A DNA stretch of 64,000 nt, from NCBI GenBank assembly GCA_037974335.1, contig CM075760.1:64884860-64948859 (forward strand), written 5' to 3'. Of this stretch, positions 1 to 10,924 are shown one piece after another. Position numbers and translations under genes: made by a program. The first letter of the stretch is position 1; each line of letters begins with the position of its first letter. The stretch comes from Prionace glauca (taxonomy: Eukaryota; Chordata; Chondrichthyes; Carcharhiniformes; Carcharhinidae). The notes under the pieces are model-generated. The model did no database searches, had not been told where the DNA came from, and was given only the letters and a program-made list of their open reading frames with translations.

Positions 1-174
1 GCGGGTTAGGTTCATTGGCTATGCTAAAATTGCCCCTTAGTGTCCTGGGATGTGTAGGTTAGAGGGATTAGCAGGTAAAATGTGTAGGGATGTGGGGATA
101 GGGTCTGGGTGGGATTGTGTTCGGTGCAGACTCGATGGGCCGAAGGGCCTGTTTCTGCACTGTAGGGTTCTATG
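1..174 (+). mobile_element. tRNA-derived SINE, 3' part
   Basis: This is the body and tail of an elasmobranch SINE, cut off by the window start. The tail carries the block gggccgaagggcctgtttct followed by a ctatggtt-type end, which recurs in the other SINE copies here and resembles the 3' end of the adjoining LINE. Such tail sharing is known for SINEs that use a LINE for reverse transcription. The family name HE1-like is an inference. Confidence 0.8.
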
Positions 175-1119
175 GTTAATGACCTGGATGAGGGTATAGT
201 TGGGTGGATTAGTAAGTTTGCTGATGACACCAAAGTCGGAGGTGTGGTAGATTGTGAGGAAGGGTGTCATAGTTTGCAGGATGACTTAGAAAGGTTGCAG
301 AGCTGGGCTGAGAGGTGGCGGATGGAGTTTAATGTGGAGAAGTGTGAGGTAATTCATTTCGGTAGGAATAACAGATGTGTTGAGTATAGTGCTAACGGGA
401 GGACTTTGAATAGTGTGGAGGAGCAGAGGGATCTAGGTGTATGTGTACATAGATCCCTGAAAGTTGGGAATCAAGTAGATAAGGTTGTTAAGAAGGCATA
501 CGGAGTTTTGGCGTTTATTGGTAGGGGGATTGAATTTAGGAATTGCAGCGTCATGATGCAACTGTACACATCTCTGGTGCGGCCGCACTTGGAGTTTTGT
601 GTGCAGTTCTGGTCCCCACATTACAGGAAGGATGTAGAGGCTTTGGAGAGGGTGCAGAGGAGGTTTACCAGGATGTTGCCTGGTATGGAGGGGAGATCCT
701 ATGAGGAGAGATTGAGAGATTTGGGGTTGTTTTCGCTGGAAAGAAGGCGGCTAAGAGGGGATCTCATTGAAACATATAAGATGATTAGAGGTTTAGACAG
801 GGTAGATAGTGATAGCCTTTTTCCTCGGATGGAGAAAGCTAGCACGAGGGGGCACGATTTTAAATTAAGGGGGGGTAGTTATAGGACAGATGTCAGGGGT
901 AGGTTCTTTACCCAGAGGGTGGTGAGGGACTGGAATGCCCTGCCAGCTGCAGTTGTAAATGCACCTAGTTTGGGGGCGTTTAAAAGATCTGTGGATAGGT
1001 TTATGGATGAAAAGGGATTGGTTTAGGCTAGTGGGTCATTGTTTTGTAACTGGTCGGCGCAACATCGTGGGCCGAAGGGCCTGTTCTGCGCTGTAATGTT
1101 CTATGTTCTATGTCCTATG
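175..1119 (+). mobile_element. 5'-truncated CR1-like LINE, 3' end of ORF2
   Basis: The open frame ending at 1026 begins inside the reverse transcriptase and encodes the FADDTK catalytic-box variant of CR1-like elements, then the thumb and C-terminal region (RRFTRMLPGM, RGDLIETYKM, FFTQRVV). The frame stays open to its natural stop, so the copy is fairly young. The 3' end is a short repeated ctatgttctatg tail. Truncation at the 5' end is usual for LINE insertion. It abuts the preceding SINE directly. Confidence 0.9.
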
Positions 1120-1124
1120 TTCTA

Positions 1125-1665
1125 TGCCCTGCCATTCGACAAGATCATGGCTGATCTGAAGTGGATCAATTCCACTTTCCCGCTTTCTCCCCATAACCCT
1201 TAATTCCCTTGTCTATCAGAAATCTATCTACCCATGACTTAAATGTATTCAGCGAGGTAGCCTCCACCACTTCAATGGGCAGAGAATTCCAGAGATTCAC
1301 CACACTTTGAGTGAAGAAGTTCCTCCTCAACTCCGATCTAAACTGTCCTCCCCCCATTATTTTGAGGCTGTGCCCTCTAGTCCTGCTGTCCTTTCTAAGC
1401 GGGAAGAAACTCTCTACCTCTACCCTATCCATCCCCTTCATTATCTTATAAGATCCCCCCTCAGCCTTCGAAACTCCAATGAGTACAGATACAGTCTATT
1501 AAATCTCTCCTCATAGGTTAACCCCCTCATCTCTGGTATCAGCCCAGTGAACCTTCTCTGCACTCCCTCCAAGGCCAATATATCCTTCCACAAGTACGCC
1601 GATCAAAACTGCACACGGTATTCCTGTTGCGGCCTCACCAGTACCCTCTACATCAACGCATCAAA
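1125..1665 (-). mobile_element. CR1-like LINE 3' end, antisense
   Basis: Read on the minus strand, this encodes the C-terminal part of a CR1-like reverse transcriptase protein; residues RTRGHSLKI and FFTQSVVNLWNSLP are visible in the frame 1166-1441. It belongs to the same subfamily as the copies at 15,160, 28,430, 48,473 and 50,600 but is more diverged. It meets the preceding LINE tail to tail. Confidence 0.85.
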
Positions 1666-1699
1666 TATTGCTGAACTTCATGCAATGCACAAATTCCTG

Positions 1700-2260
1700 A
1701 CTGATGGAGGGTGGTCCATTTTTAGAATTCAACACCTGCAGAATGCCTGGTGTCAAGAAAGAGGTGTGAAGTTTCTCCACTCTTCTCCTTGTATTTGATT
1801 AACTCATCCTGTGTATGGCCATCCATTTTGAATGAGCATCTACCAATATCAGGAACACAGACCCCATGAACGGTCCGGCACTGTCCATGTGCAGTCACGT
1901 CTACGGCCAACCCAAGTGTAAAGAATAGTGACTGGTGACTGTTCTGTCCTTGTTGATGTTGCCAACACTGACACACAATCGAATATCTGTATCCATACCT
2001 GGCCACCAGACGTGGCAATTTGGAGGATCGTCAGTTTGCCACTCCTGGGTGGCCATGGTAAAGTTCGGCCGGGTTGGGATGGTGTTTCAGGATGACACTC
2101 TTGAACCCCATAGGAGTATGCCATCTTCCACAGTCAGCTGTTCTCTGCCACTCCAATATGGGTGCAATTCTGCTGTAACAGCCTTTTGGTTACCCCCATC
2201 AGCTCTTACTTCTCTTCAGTTTATTCAGGACTGGGTAAGTTTGCCTCCACAGCCAAATAT
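1700..2260 (-). mobile_element. Ty3/gypsy-type LTR retrotransposon fossil, integrase region
   Basis: On the minus strand around 1800-1880 the translation contains AGPFMGSVFLILVDAHSKW, the start of a gypsy integrase core, and upstream of it lies a degraded zinc-finger region. The piece is broken and incomplete, no LTRs are visible, and it looks old. Limits are approximate. Confidence 0.7.
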
Positions 2261-2404
2261 TATTGGCTGCCGCTGGGAGAATTTTGAAAAAGTTCATGAT
2301 TACTGTCTCTTCCATTGGGGATGCGACCAGTTATCTGTTAATTGTAACCAGCTCAAGATATCTGCCTTCGCGACTCGGCCTCCTAGTCACCCGTGTTCAG
2401 AGGA

Positions 2405-2655
2405 CAATTAAGTGTCAACCACATTGTTGCGGCCCTGGAGTCACGGTTAGGCCTGACCACGTAAGGACAACAGATTTCCTTTCCTGGGACATTGGTGAAC
2501 CAGTTAGGGCTTTCCGACAATCAACAATGTTTTTATGGTCACCAGCGGATTCTAAACTCCAGACCTATTTATTCAAATTCCACCATCTGCTGTGACGAGA
2601 TTGGAATCCGGGTGCCCAATACATTAGCTGAGTTTCTGTATTAATAGTCGAGTGA
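2405..2655 (-). repeat. Interspersed repeat of unnamed family, antisense
   Basis: This block contains accataaaaacattgt-type and attctaaactccag-type segments that recur in inverted form at 10,590-10,720 and in diverged form at 12,095, 32,370 and 52,140. It lies at the outer end of the left arm of the inverted duplication. No coding capacity was seen. The family seems short and non-coding, but I cannot assign it. Confidence 0.6.
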
Positions 2656-2839
2656 TAAAACCACCTGTCCACATCCTGAGTGTACACATCCTGAATTCTG
2701 CTAACCAAGACACTCCATATTATATACGTCTGCAGAGCTCCTGGAGTGGACAGCATTAACTGCCTCAATCAGGGAGCTCATATTCCAATAATTCCACTTG
2801 ATGGTTATCTGTAAAGTCTTTAAATATGTCTCTCTGCCA

Positions 2840-3300
2840 CTTTCTGCCACTCTCTCTCTCTCTCTTGCTCTCTCGCTCTCTCACACTCACTCTGTCTTTT
2901 GCTCTTGTTGTTTCCATTTTACTCATTCAGTCTCACTCTTTCCCATTCACTCCCGCTCTCTGTCTCTATATCTGTTTCTCTCTGTTTCTGGTTATTTCCC
3001 TTTGCCTCACTTTTTGTCTCCCATTTTCCCTTCCTTTCCCTCTTTTATTTCCAGCTCCAGTTTGCCTTCTTCTGTCTCCCTTTCTCCTTCCCTGTAAATC
3101 ACCTTCGCCATTTTCTCCACTCTCTATCCCTGTCTCTCTCGCTCTGTGAGAGTCTCTCTGTCTCTGTTCTTTCTCTCTCTCTGTCCGTTTCTTTCTCTGT
3201 ACCTGTTAGAAACTCTTTCAAACTCTGTTGTTCTCCATGTTTTTGTGTTTTTCCCTCTCTAAGCCAATGTCTCACTATCACTCTCACTGTTGCTAACACT
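2840..3300. repeat. Pyrimidine-rich low-complexity stretch
   Basis: Long runs of tctctctc, cactctgt and tttctctctctgt without a strict unit. Its purine-rich counterpart is at 9640-10365 in the other arm. Apparent open frames of up to 176 codons here arise from lack of stop codons in CT-rich sequence and are not genes. Confidence 0.9.
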
Positions 3301-3410
3301 GCCCACTCTGTCTCTACCTGTAACTGTTTCTGCTTTGTGATGGTGTTTTGTTGTTTACAACATGAATGCCCAAAAGAAAGAGTCAAGGGACTTATGGTTG
3401 CAGTTTCCTG

Positions 3411-4312
3411 TCAGGGTTTATTGAGTTGAAGAATTACAGTAAGGGGGTGTTTCAGGAGATCTTTTAACTGCTGTCTGAAGTGAGTCTGTGTCACAGCATA
3501 AATGGCAGTATTTGTGCAGCAACTTGTGAGTTGCAGCATGAAGCCCAAATCCATAACAAAAAGGTGTAACCATACTGATTGATAGCCCAAATTATACATC
3601 CGAATCCATATGGTATAAACCATTAATATCAACCATAAGAGGATGAAATTGGCTGAGATAACAAACAGTAAAATGATGGATTTTCTTCGACTCTCCATCT
3701 CTGGGTCACGAGGGTTCTCCCCACTGCTGTGAGCCCGGAGTCTCCTGCGGGCTCTGCTGCTCACTAAAATGTGTCTGACGGTGAGAGCATTGAGCAGCAG
3801 AATCAGGGCGAATGGGACACACGGGGTTAGAATGTTGTGGAGGAACTCGATTGTTCCCCAGACCGGAGATCCTATAAGTTCCCAGGTGAACTGACAAAAC
3901 CAGGGATTGTTCGCCAGCCCATATCGATTTAATAACATAAAATACCAGAAAATGTTCTTTAAACAGCTCAGCACTGTCACTGTTCCCAGAACCACAGCCG
4001 CCGATTTCTCAGTGCAATATTTACTTTTCAGCTTGGGGCAGCAAATGGCCACAAATCGATCAAAGGTGAAAGTGATGGTGAACCAGACAGAACAGTCAGT
4101 GGCTGCATAAAGCAGGACGGCGTGGATGTTACACACGGGGACTGAGTACAGGAAATAAAACTGTTCCCAATAAACAATGGGAATGTGTCTCATTATCAGG
4201 TCAAGGATAACAACTAGCAGATCCACCACTGACATCGCCACCAGGTAACGAGTGACACATTTGGACAGACCACAGTTTCTGCTTGTCAATGTCACAATTG
4301 TGATTATGTTCA
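3411..4312 (-). CDS. GPR139-like class A GPCR, orphan exon 2
   Basis: This exon encodes most of a seven-transmembrane rhodopsin-type receptor, from the second half of TM1 (NIITIVTL) to the C-terminus. Visible marks are DLL in TM2, Cys before TM3, DRF in place of DRY, the basic loop SSRARRRLRAH before TM6, and NTAIYA in place of NPxxY in TM7. A splice acceptor (cttcctgacag on the minus strand) precedes the exon at the same place and phase as in the paralog at 8673. The frame is fully open to its stop. No exon 1 encoding the N-terminus and start of TM1 was found between 4313 and 6100 on this strand, so it may be an orphaned copy or have a distant first exon. The ligand is unknown, and resemblance to GPR139 proper is limited; the name follows automatic annotation of related fish proteins. 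Confidence 0.85.
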
Positions 4313-4434
4313 CTGTCAGGAAGGAAGTAAAGAATAAAATTAGACATGATTCAGGGGGAATAAGTTACCATTTAGACTGCAGGTGGAACATTTTTTTTAA
4401 ATGTGCACACACACTGAATCAGTTACTTTTTTTA

Positions 4435-4598
4435 TGATCCAGCATATCTTTTGGAGTGTGAGGGGAAACTGGAGCATCTGGAGGAAACCCACGTAGACAC
4501 GGGTATAAGGTCCAAACTCGATACAGACAGTGACCCAAGCCTGGAATTGAACCCAGGTTCCTGATACTGTGAGTCAGCACTGCTAACCACAGTTATGG
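4435..4598 (-). mobile_element. SINE, antisense
   Basis: This contains ctggaggaaacccacg and gaattgaacccaggttcc (an antisense B-box region) and ends in gtcagcactgctaaccaca. It is the mirror copy of the SINE at 8385-8560 and so was present before the inverted duplication. Confidence 0.8.
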
Positions 4599-4599
4599 G

Positions 4600-5250
4600 A
4601 AAGCAGATTTTATGAAATTGGGCACACGATATGGAAGCAGAGTGAAGTTACACTCAGAGCCTCTCCATTAAAAATCACAAAGTAACAGACACAGATTAGC
4701 AGGCAAGAGCATGCTTTTAGAATGCAAATGAGGGCGAGCACACAAGGGAAGCTGGACAGGATGGTACCTACAGGAACTAAATTTAATAAAACACATCCAA
4801 CACCCCATCAAAATCAGCACTTCTAAAACAGTCAAACAACCCATGGAGACACCTAAAATTAGCATAGTAAAGGAAACTCCCTGGCCCCTCAAAATTCTTT
4901 TGAGATCAATGACACACCTTCTGGTTCAAGCCTCAGACATTCTAGACCATTAATAAACAATCAGACAAAAACGATTAACACACACTTAAAACAATTGCCC
5001 CAGCACTCGAAAACATTGAAACAGGATGGCTGAAGTCAAATACTGTAAATAAAGTATTAGCATTTGAATCGCATACTATACCGAAGATCGGGTATAACTG
5101 TAGCCCGAGACGGTGGGTGTTTAGTATGCTTTCGGGACAGTCCGATTGTATGTCCTGACTGCACCTCCGTCGATGGAAAATAAAATAAAGCTGTGCCGTT
5201 ATTGAACTACACCCTGAGGCCGTAATGGTCGTTTCACCCACTCGCACTAA
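4600..5250 (+). mobile_element. Possible solo LTR fossil
   Basis: This non-coding stretch ends with an AATAAA signal near 5180, then a short block rich in gccg and ctcgcactaaca, which recalls an R-U5 end of an LTR. It sits just outside the left duplication arm. No coding parts or paired LTR were seen. The call and limits are weak. Confidence 0.3.
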
Positions 5251-5834
5251 CACCACTGTGCTACTATGATGCTCCATGGTTGGTACAAAATGGGATACAT
5301 TTTGGAAAGAGTTTTCGGGGGCCCTCAAAATTGACCCTCACCAACTCTAGGTAAATAGTCTTTCTACCTTGTGGGGGATTTGGAGTGTGAGAAGGCTGTG
5401 GGGGTAACTCTGACAGAAAATTCGGACTGGAGTCCTGAAGACAGTAATCTGTCACCTTTCAGATAGCTACTGACAAGCCCTGCAGCAGAGCTGCTACCAA
5501 ACAGTGCTGGTTTCACCCTTTCCCCTGGACACTACCAGCAGTTGGCAGAGAGAGATCCTCATGCCTCGACAGTTCAGAATCTCTCTAATATTTACAAATG
5601 ACTACACCCTGTAGGGGAGACCACAGCATTGTGACCATTGTTCGCACAACACTGGAAGAAATAGTAATCTCACACTCGAATGACACAGAGGGTTTGCTTT
5701 TAAAGCATCAGGGTTCAGTGTGTCGCTACCTTTCATAGTGCCCAGTGTATTATTTTTGCTGCCCCACTATGACCTCCTGGACACGAGATGGACCTCCACC
5801 TGTGGAATAAAGACAAAAATATTAATCTTACAGC
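5250..5834. other. Unassigned intergenic sequence
   Basis: I see no gene, splice-flanked exon or recognisable repeat here. In particular, nothing resembles a minus-strand exon 1 for the receptor copy at 3411-4312. Confidence 0.5.
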
Positions 5835-6080
5835 CTGCCTTTCCGGTGTCTCCCGAGGTTTAACCCTATTTAATAGACCCTACCATATCCCTCCATTCTC
5901 GTTTCACTCATGTGCCTATCTAACTGCATCTTAAACGAGTCCAACGTTCCTGCCTCCACCACCCTACTCGCTAGCGCGTTCCAGACCCCCACAACTCATG
6001 TCTGCCTCTCCATTATTTCCAACTTCCAATACTTCCCTGAACCTCAACACCCCATCTAGGCTGTAAATTCTCTTCTTTGC
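5835..6080 (-). mobile_element. Old LINE 3' fragment, antisense
   Basis: The pattern cctgcctccaccacc followed by cgcgttccagacccccac matches the antisense of the CR1-like C-terminal region seen better preserved at 1260 and 48,660. It is heavily diverged and too short for subfamily assignment. Confidence 0.65.
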
Positions 6081-6310
6081 GTGTAAAAAGTGTTGGATTG
6101 AACAGGGTGAGGTGAAGCTGTTTGTTTAGTGACTGTAATTGATGTGAGTCTCCATGGATCTGATTAGTGTGCCTGGAGGGATTTCCCCCTTCGAATAATA
6201 AGGGATTCCGTTCAATGTGTTGTCCCATTGAGTCAGCGGGAGCGACAACTCCAACACTAACAGCGATCAGCGGCTGTGGAGACAGAGGGAGGGAGAGGAG
6301 AGATCAGAAT

Positions 6311-6490
6311 CTGGGAGCAATGGCCCAGAATGTTCCAACAGTGGATCAGAATCTGGGGACAATGACCCAGAGTATTCCAACAATTGATCAGAATCTGGGA
6401 ACAATGACCCAGAGTGTTCCAACAATTGGTCAGAATCTGGGAACAATGACCCAGAGTGTTCCAACAATTGATCGGAATCTGGGAACAATG
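6311..6490 (+). repeat. 42-bp tandem repeat, four units plus partial
   Basis: Units start at 6311, 6353, 6395 and 6437, with a 12-bp remnant to 6490. The shared core is ctgggaacaatgacccagag. Forty-two bases equal 14 codons, so the frame leading into receptor exon 1 stays open across all units, coding QNLGTMTQSVPTID-type repeats. It may be 5' UTR or an extended extracellular N-terminus. Confidence 0.9.
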
Positions 6491-6647
6491 GATTGGAAGT
6501 TTCCATCCATGCCCGAGGGAATACACTATTGGATTTATTTGTTAACCTTAGATAATTGGAGGATGCCATTCGGTGTTCGGATTGAAAGTCTACTGAAGGC
6601 GATTCAGTACGTTTACTATCCCATGTTGGCGATTATTGGAGTACCGG
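6488..6647 (+). CDS. GPR139-like class A GPCR, exon 1
   Basis: This encodes the extracellular N-terminus and first half of TM1, ending YYPMLAIIGVP with one base of the next codon. The donor is G|GTAAGT at 6647/6648, and joining to 8673 gives GVPVN, the expected TM1 motif with the conserved Asn. I put the start at ATG 6488 (MDWKF). ATG 6509 is also possible, and the frame is open upstream through the 42-bp repeats to ATG 6320. From 6488 the spliced protein has 355 residues. The intron is 2,025 bp and contains SINEs and a CA repeat. No promoter was recognised. Confidence 0.82.
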
Positions 6648-7094
6648 GTAAGTCCCTGTTTGGAATTGTAACAGTCCGACTGCCACTGGAATCGGAGCAG
6701 GCAGGGGTCAGAGCATGGGAAGGTCTGTTGAACACAGGTAGGATTTTGCAGTTTTCGGAAAAGTGAGGCTGTAAAGTTCTGTCCCCAGTTCCTAATTCTA
6801 GAAAGGCTGTTTAACTGTATTGATTTCCTTGTCATTTACTGTACTGGGTTTGCTGCTCTTGTTGTTTCTGTTGAATCCCTATATCCAGTTATTAATTCTT
6901 TCAGCCGCTGACAATTGTCTCAGGGCCTATGGGCTAGGGTGTCTTCTGTGTGTTGTGACTATCCATAGACATGTGACCTAACACTAATCCTTTGTGAGAA
7001 AAATATAAAGCAGAATGGTTTTTTACCATCTACATGTAACGCCAGCTCACTGCCAATTGCCCACCCAGTCACCACGCTGCAGAATGCATTTTAT

Positions 7095-7440
7095 TGATCA
7101 TGTTTGCACAGCAGAATCTCAAGAGAAAACATGTTTCGTATTGAAATTCATTCATCAATGTCACAAGTATGCAAACATTAACACTGCAATGAAGTTGCTG
7201 TAAAAATCCCCGAGTTGCCACGCTCCGGCACCTGTTCAGGTACACTGAGGGAGTATTTAGCACGGCCAATACATCAAACCATCACAACTTTCAGATTTTT
7301 GGGGGAAACCGGAGCACCTGGAGGAAACCCACGCAGACACAGTGAGAACGAGTAGACTCTGCACACTCAGTAGCCAAGCCTGAAATTGAACCAGGGAGCC
7401 TAGTGCTATGAGGCAACAACACTATCCCCTGCACCACCAC
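7095..7440 (-). mobile_element. SINE, antisense, diverged
   Basis: The stretch carries ggagcacctggaggaaaccc and cagacacagtgagaacg, followed by a degraded antisense B box near 7385. The left part (tgcaatgaagttgctgtaaa) matches the 3' body seen in sense at 24,990-25,040. It lies in the receptor intron. Confidence 0.75.
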
Positions 7441-7614
7441 AAACTTTCCTGGAGTCACAGAAACACTAACATACATGTATTAATAGAAACATTTACTGAT
7501 AGAAGCAATCAGATTTAGACACTTACTCCCACTCTCACACAAATTCAGAAGCCAAAATTGTTGTAAGCCTCCGGAATAACACACACTTAGGAGCACTCAT
7601 CAGGTACTCTGGTG

Positions 7615-7735
7615 CTCACACACACACACACAGACACACACAGACACACACACACACAGACACACACACACACACAGACACACACAGACACACACACACA
7701 CACAGACACACACACACACACACACACACAGACAC
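7615..7735 (+). repeat. CA/CAGA microsatellite
   Basis: About 120 bp of (ca)n interrupted by regularly placed cagaca, in the intron of the plus-strand receptor. Confidence 0.97.
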
Positions 7736-7739
7736 ATGC

Positions 7740-8384
7740 ATAGGAATAATGGTGTTAATGGCTGAGCTGTCGTTGATAAACATGAGTCGGCGTTACAGGG
7801 TTGACTGTAATGTCAGAGAGATGGGATTTTGGACCTGTTGTGGATGTAGTGAACTGTAGTGGATCCAGGAAATCTGGGAAGCCGGAACTGATTCATGCCA
7901 TGACTAACCTTTTTATGCATTTCATAATATTGGATGTCGGAGTCACAGGATGAGAGTCATTAGGCAGCTTGCTTGGTTTTTCATTTGCTACTGGCCTTTG
8001 TTTTAGTTTTTACCTGGTGCATATATTGACAACATTCCTGCCATGAGAGGACTCATGGAGATGTAAATCTAATAGAGATTCTGTGCTTCAGGGTATCAGG
8101 ATCTCCCTCTGCCAATTGTTGTATTGTCCAGAGGAAAGGGTCAAACCAACACTGTTTGGTACCAGCTCTGTTGCGGGAGTTGTCAGTGAGCTGTCTGAGA
8201 GACAACAGATTACCACCTACAGGACTCCACTCCGCATCTTCTGTTAGGGTTTACTGCCTCATCCTTCTTACCCTCCAAATCCTTCACAGGCAGAGGGGAT
8301 ATTTACCTGTAGCTGAGTGAGGGATAACGTTGAGAACTCCCTGGAAAGCTCTTTCCCAAATGTTAACTTTGTGTCACTACCAAG
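7740..8384. other. Receptor intron, no feature recognised
   Basis: Apparently single-copy intronic sequence between the CA repeat and the SINE. I see no exon-like frame or repeat. Confidence 0.5.
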
Positions 8385-8560
8385 GAGCAGTACGGTGGCA
8401 GAGTGGTTAGTACTGCTGACTCACAGCATCAGAAACCTGGGTTCAGTTCCATTTTTGGGTCATTGTCTGTGTTGAGTTTGTACATTCTCTCTGTGTCTGT
8501 ACAGGTTTACTCCAGATGCTCTACTTTCCCCTCACACTCCGAAAGACGTACTGGCTTAAA
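8385..8560 (+). mobile_element. SINE, sense, 5' part
   Basis: Starts with a tRNA-like head (cggtggcagagtggttagta), has a B-box-like gggttcagttcc and ends within the body. It is the mirror copy of the SINE at 4435-4598. Confidence 0.8.
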
Positions 8561-8672
8561 AAATGTATTCCAATTTTTGATAATGTACTTTAAAAAAAAA
8601 CATCGTAAGTCTAAATGGCAATTCCTTCCATTGAATCATATCTAATTTTATTCTGTATTTCCTTCCTGACAG

Positions 8673-9580
8673 TGAACATAATCACAATTGTGACACTGAG
8701 GAGCAGAAACTGTGGTCTGTCCAAATGTGTCACTCATTACCTGGTTGCCATGTCAGTGGGGGATCTGCTGGTCATTATCCTCGACCTGATAATGAGACAC
8801 ATTCCCATTGTTTATGAGGAACACTTATATTTCCTATACTCGTTCCCCGTGTGTAATATCCACGCTGTCCTGCTTTATGCAGCCACTGACTGTTCTGTCT
8901 GGTTCACCGTCACTTTCACCTTTGATCGATTTGTGGCCATTTGCTGTCCCAAGCTGAGAAGTAAATATTGCACTGAGAAATCGGCGGCTGTGGTTCTGGG
9001 AACAGTGACAGTGCTGAGCTGTTTAAAGAACATTATCTGGTATTTTATGTTATTAAATACATATGGGCTGCGGAACCTCCCCTGGTTTTGTGACTTCACA
9101 TTAATTGTTATGCACTCTCTGGTCTGGGGAACAATTGAGTTCCTCCATTACATTCTAAACCCGTGTGCCCCATTCGTCCTGATTCTGCTGCTGAATGCTC
9201 TCACCGTCAGACACATTTTAGTGAGCAGCAGAGCCCGCAGGAGACTCCGGGCTCACCGCAGCGGTGAGAATCCAAAAGACCCAGAGTTGGAGAGTCGAAG
9301 GAAATCCATCATTTTCCTATTTGTTATCTCAGCCAATTTCATTATCTTATGGTCAATATTCATGGTTTATTCAGCATGGAATCGCATGTATGATTTGGGG
9401 TTTAAAATTATATTAGAATTTTATGTTATGGAATTGGGCTTCATGCTACAACTCACAAGTTGCTGTACAAATACCGCTATTTACGCTGTGACACAAACTC
9501 AGTTCAGGCAGCAGCTAAAAAATGTACTGAAATATCCCCTTACTGCAATTTTCCACTCAATACAGCCTGAGAGGAAATGA
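8673..9580 (+). CDS. GPR139-like class A GPCR, exon 2
   Basis: Continues the receptor begun at 6488. The acceptor is ccttcctgacag, and the first two bases complete a Val codon (GVPVN). Numbered from ATG 6488: TM2 carries D84, TM3 begins after Cys114 and ends with DRF at 138-140, the second extracellular loop has Cys193 (likely disulfide partner of Cys114), TM5 contains LILLLNALTV, TM6 follows RRKSI, and TM7 ends NTAIY at 320-324. The frame closes at TGA 9578-9580, giving a full-length receptor of 355 residues. It is expected in the plasma membrane and to couple to a G protein. The ligand is unknown. It is very close to the minus-strand copy at 3411-4312, with substitutions concentrated in the extracellular loops and C-tail. 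Confidence 0.88.
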
Positions 9581-9639
9581 CAACAACAAGACCTCTGAAT
9601 CTTCCTATTGGGCATTCAAACTGTAAATCACCAAACAGC

Positions 9640-10365
9640 CTCACAGAGATAGAAAGACTGACAGATAGATAGAGAGGACAATGTTAGCAACTGTGAGATT
9701 ATTAGACAGAGAGTGGCAAAGAGAGGGAAAGGCACGAAGACTTGGAGAGCAAAGAATTTCAAAGAGTTTCTAACAGGTACAGGAAACAATGAGATAGAAG
9801 AGAGACAAAGACAGAGTCTCACAGAATGTGAAAGACAGAAATAGTGAGGAAAATGGCGAGAGAGATAAACAGGGAATGAGAAAGACAGAAATAATGAGGA
9901 AAATGGCGAGAGAGATATACAGGGAATGAGAAAGGGAGATAGAGGAAGACAGATTGGAGTTTGTAATACGAGAGGGAGAGGGAGACAAGGGGGTGGGGGA
10001 ACGGGAGGCAAAAAGTGATGCAGAAGGAAATAGCCAGAGACAGATAGAAACAGAGATATCGAGACACAGAGTAGGAGTGAATGGGAAAGAGTGGGACTGA
10101 AAAAGCACAATGGACAAAGCAAGAGCAAAAGTCAGAGTGAGGTGGGTGGGGGGTGGGGCAGAGAGACAAATAAATTAAAGAGGGACAGGGAGTGGGAGTA
10201 GGAGAGTGACACTGAGGCAGGAGAGACAGAGGGAGAGTGGGGGAGAAGCGGAGAGACAGCAAAAGACAGAGTGAAACATCGAGAGAGACAGAGGCACAGA
10301 GAGACATAGAGAAAGAATGATAGAGAGAGAGCCACAAGAAACATAGAAAAAGGTAGAGAGATATA
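9640..10365. repeat. Purine-rich low-complexity stretch
   Basis: gaga/gagacag-rich sequence forming the reverse-complement counterpart of 2840-3300. An internal block near 9835-9930, aatggcgagagagata, is repeated about 60 bp apart, showing local expansion. Frames on the minus strand here are composition artefacts. Confidence 0.9.
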
Positions 10366-10579
10366 TCTAAGGACTTCAACGGTAACCATCAGGTGGAGCT
10401 TTGGAATATGAGCTCCCTGATTGAGGCAGTTAATGCTGTCCAATCCGGGAGCCCGGCAGACATGCATAGTATGGTGTGTCTGGGTTACCGGAATTCAGGA
10501 TGTGTACACTCAGGTGTGGATGTGATGGACTGTAGGTTTTATCACTTGAGTATTAATGCAACAACTCAGCTAATGTTCT

Positions 10580-10712
10580 GGGCACATGGATTCCGATCAC
10601 GTCACCGCAGATGGTGGAACTTAAGTAAATATATCTGGAGTTTAGAATTCATTAGTGACCATAAAAACATTGTCCATTTTCAGAAAGACCCATCTGGTTT
10701 ATCAATGTCATG
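10580..10712 (+). repeat. Interspersed repeat of unnamed family
   Basis: Sense counterpart of 2405-2655, with cagatggtggaactta and accataaaaacattgtcca. It forms the outer end of the right duplication arm. Confidence 0.6.
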
Positions 10713-10905
10713 ATGTGGATATGCTGGCGCTGGACTGGGGTAGACACAGTAAAAAGTCTGACAACACCAGGTTTAAGTCCAATCGATTTATGTGATAGTA
10801 AATTCACTAGCTTTCGAGGTTACCCTCTTCGTCAGGCGAATGTTCGTCACCAGAACTCTCCATTCACCTGACGAAGAGGGTAACCTCGAAAGCTCGTGAA
10901 ACTTT
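10712..10905. mobile_element. Foldback element, short copy
   Basis: Begins with the family start tgatgtggatatgctggcg and aaaaagtctgacaacaccag. Inner arms agctttcgaggttaccctc and gagggtaacctcgaaagct are reverse complements on either side of a spacer of about 20 bp. It is related to the longer palindrome at 29,810-30,130. No coding capacity. Confidence 0.8.
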
Positions 10906-10924
10906 GCATTGCAACAAATTGAAC

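Larger units (their letters stand above)
2420..4600. repeat. Left arm of a 2.2-kb inverted duplication
   Basis: In order, this arm holds the outer interspersed repeat, a pyrimidine-rich stretch, a GPR139-like exon 2 on the minus strand and an antisense SINE. The same elements recur in reverse order and orientation at about 8380-10690. Shared non-coding blocks such as agctccctgattgaggcag show the duplication extends past the exon. Low-complexity lengths differ between arms, so it is not very recent. Arm limits are estimated by eye. Confidence 0.85.
8380..10690. repeat. Right arm of the inverted duplication
   Basis: Mirror of 2420-4600: SINE, exon 2, purine-rich stretch, then the agctccctgattgaggcag block and interspersed repeat. 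The arms are separated by about 3.8 kb that contains exon 1 of this copy but nothing equivalent for the other. Confidence 0.85.

Noticed and set aside
2798-3429. Long overlapping frames rich in Ser, Leu and Phe
   Set aside because: They arise in CT-rich low-complexity DNA, occur in several frames at once and have no domain; same for the mirror frames at 9628-10,467.
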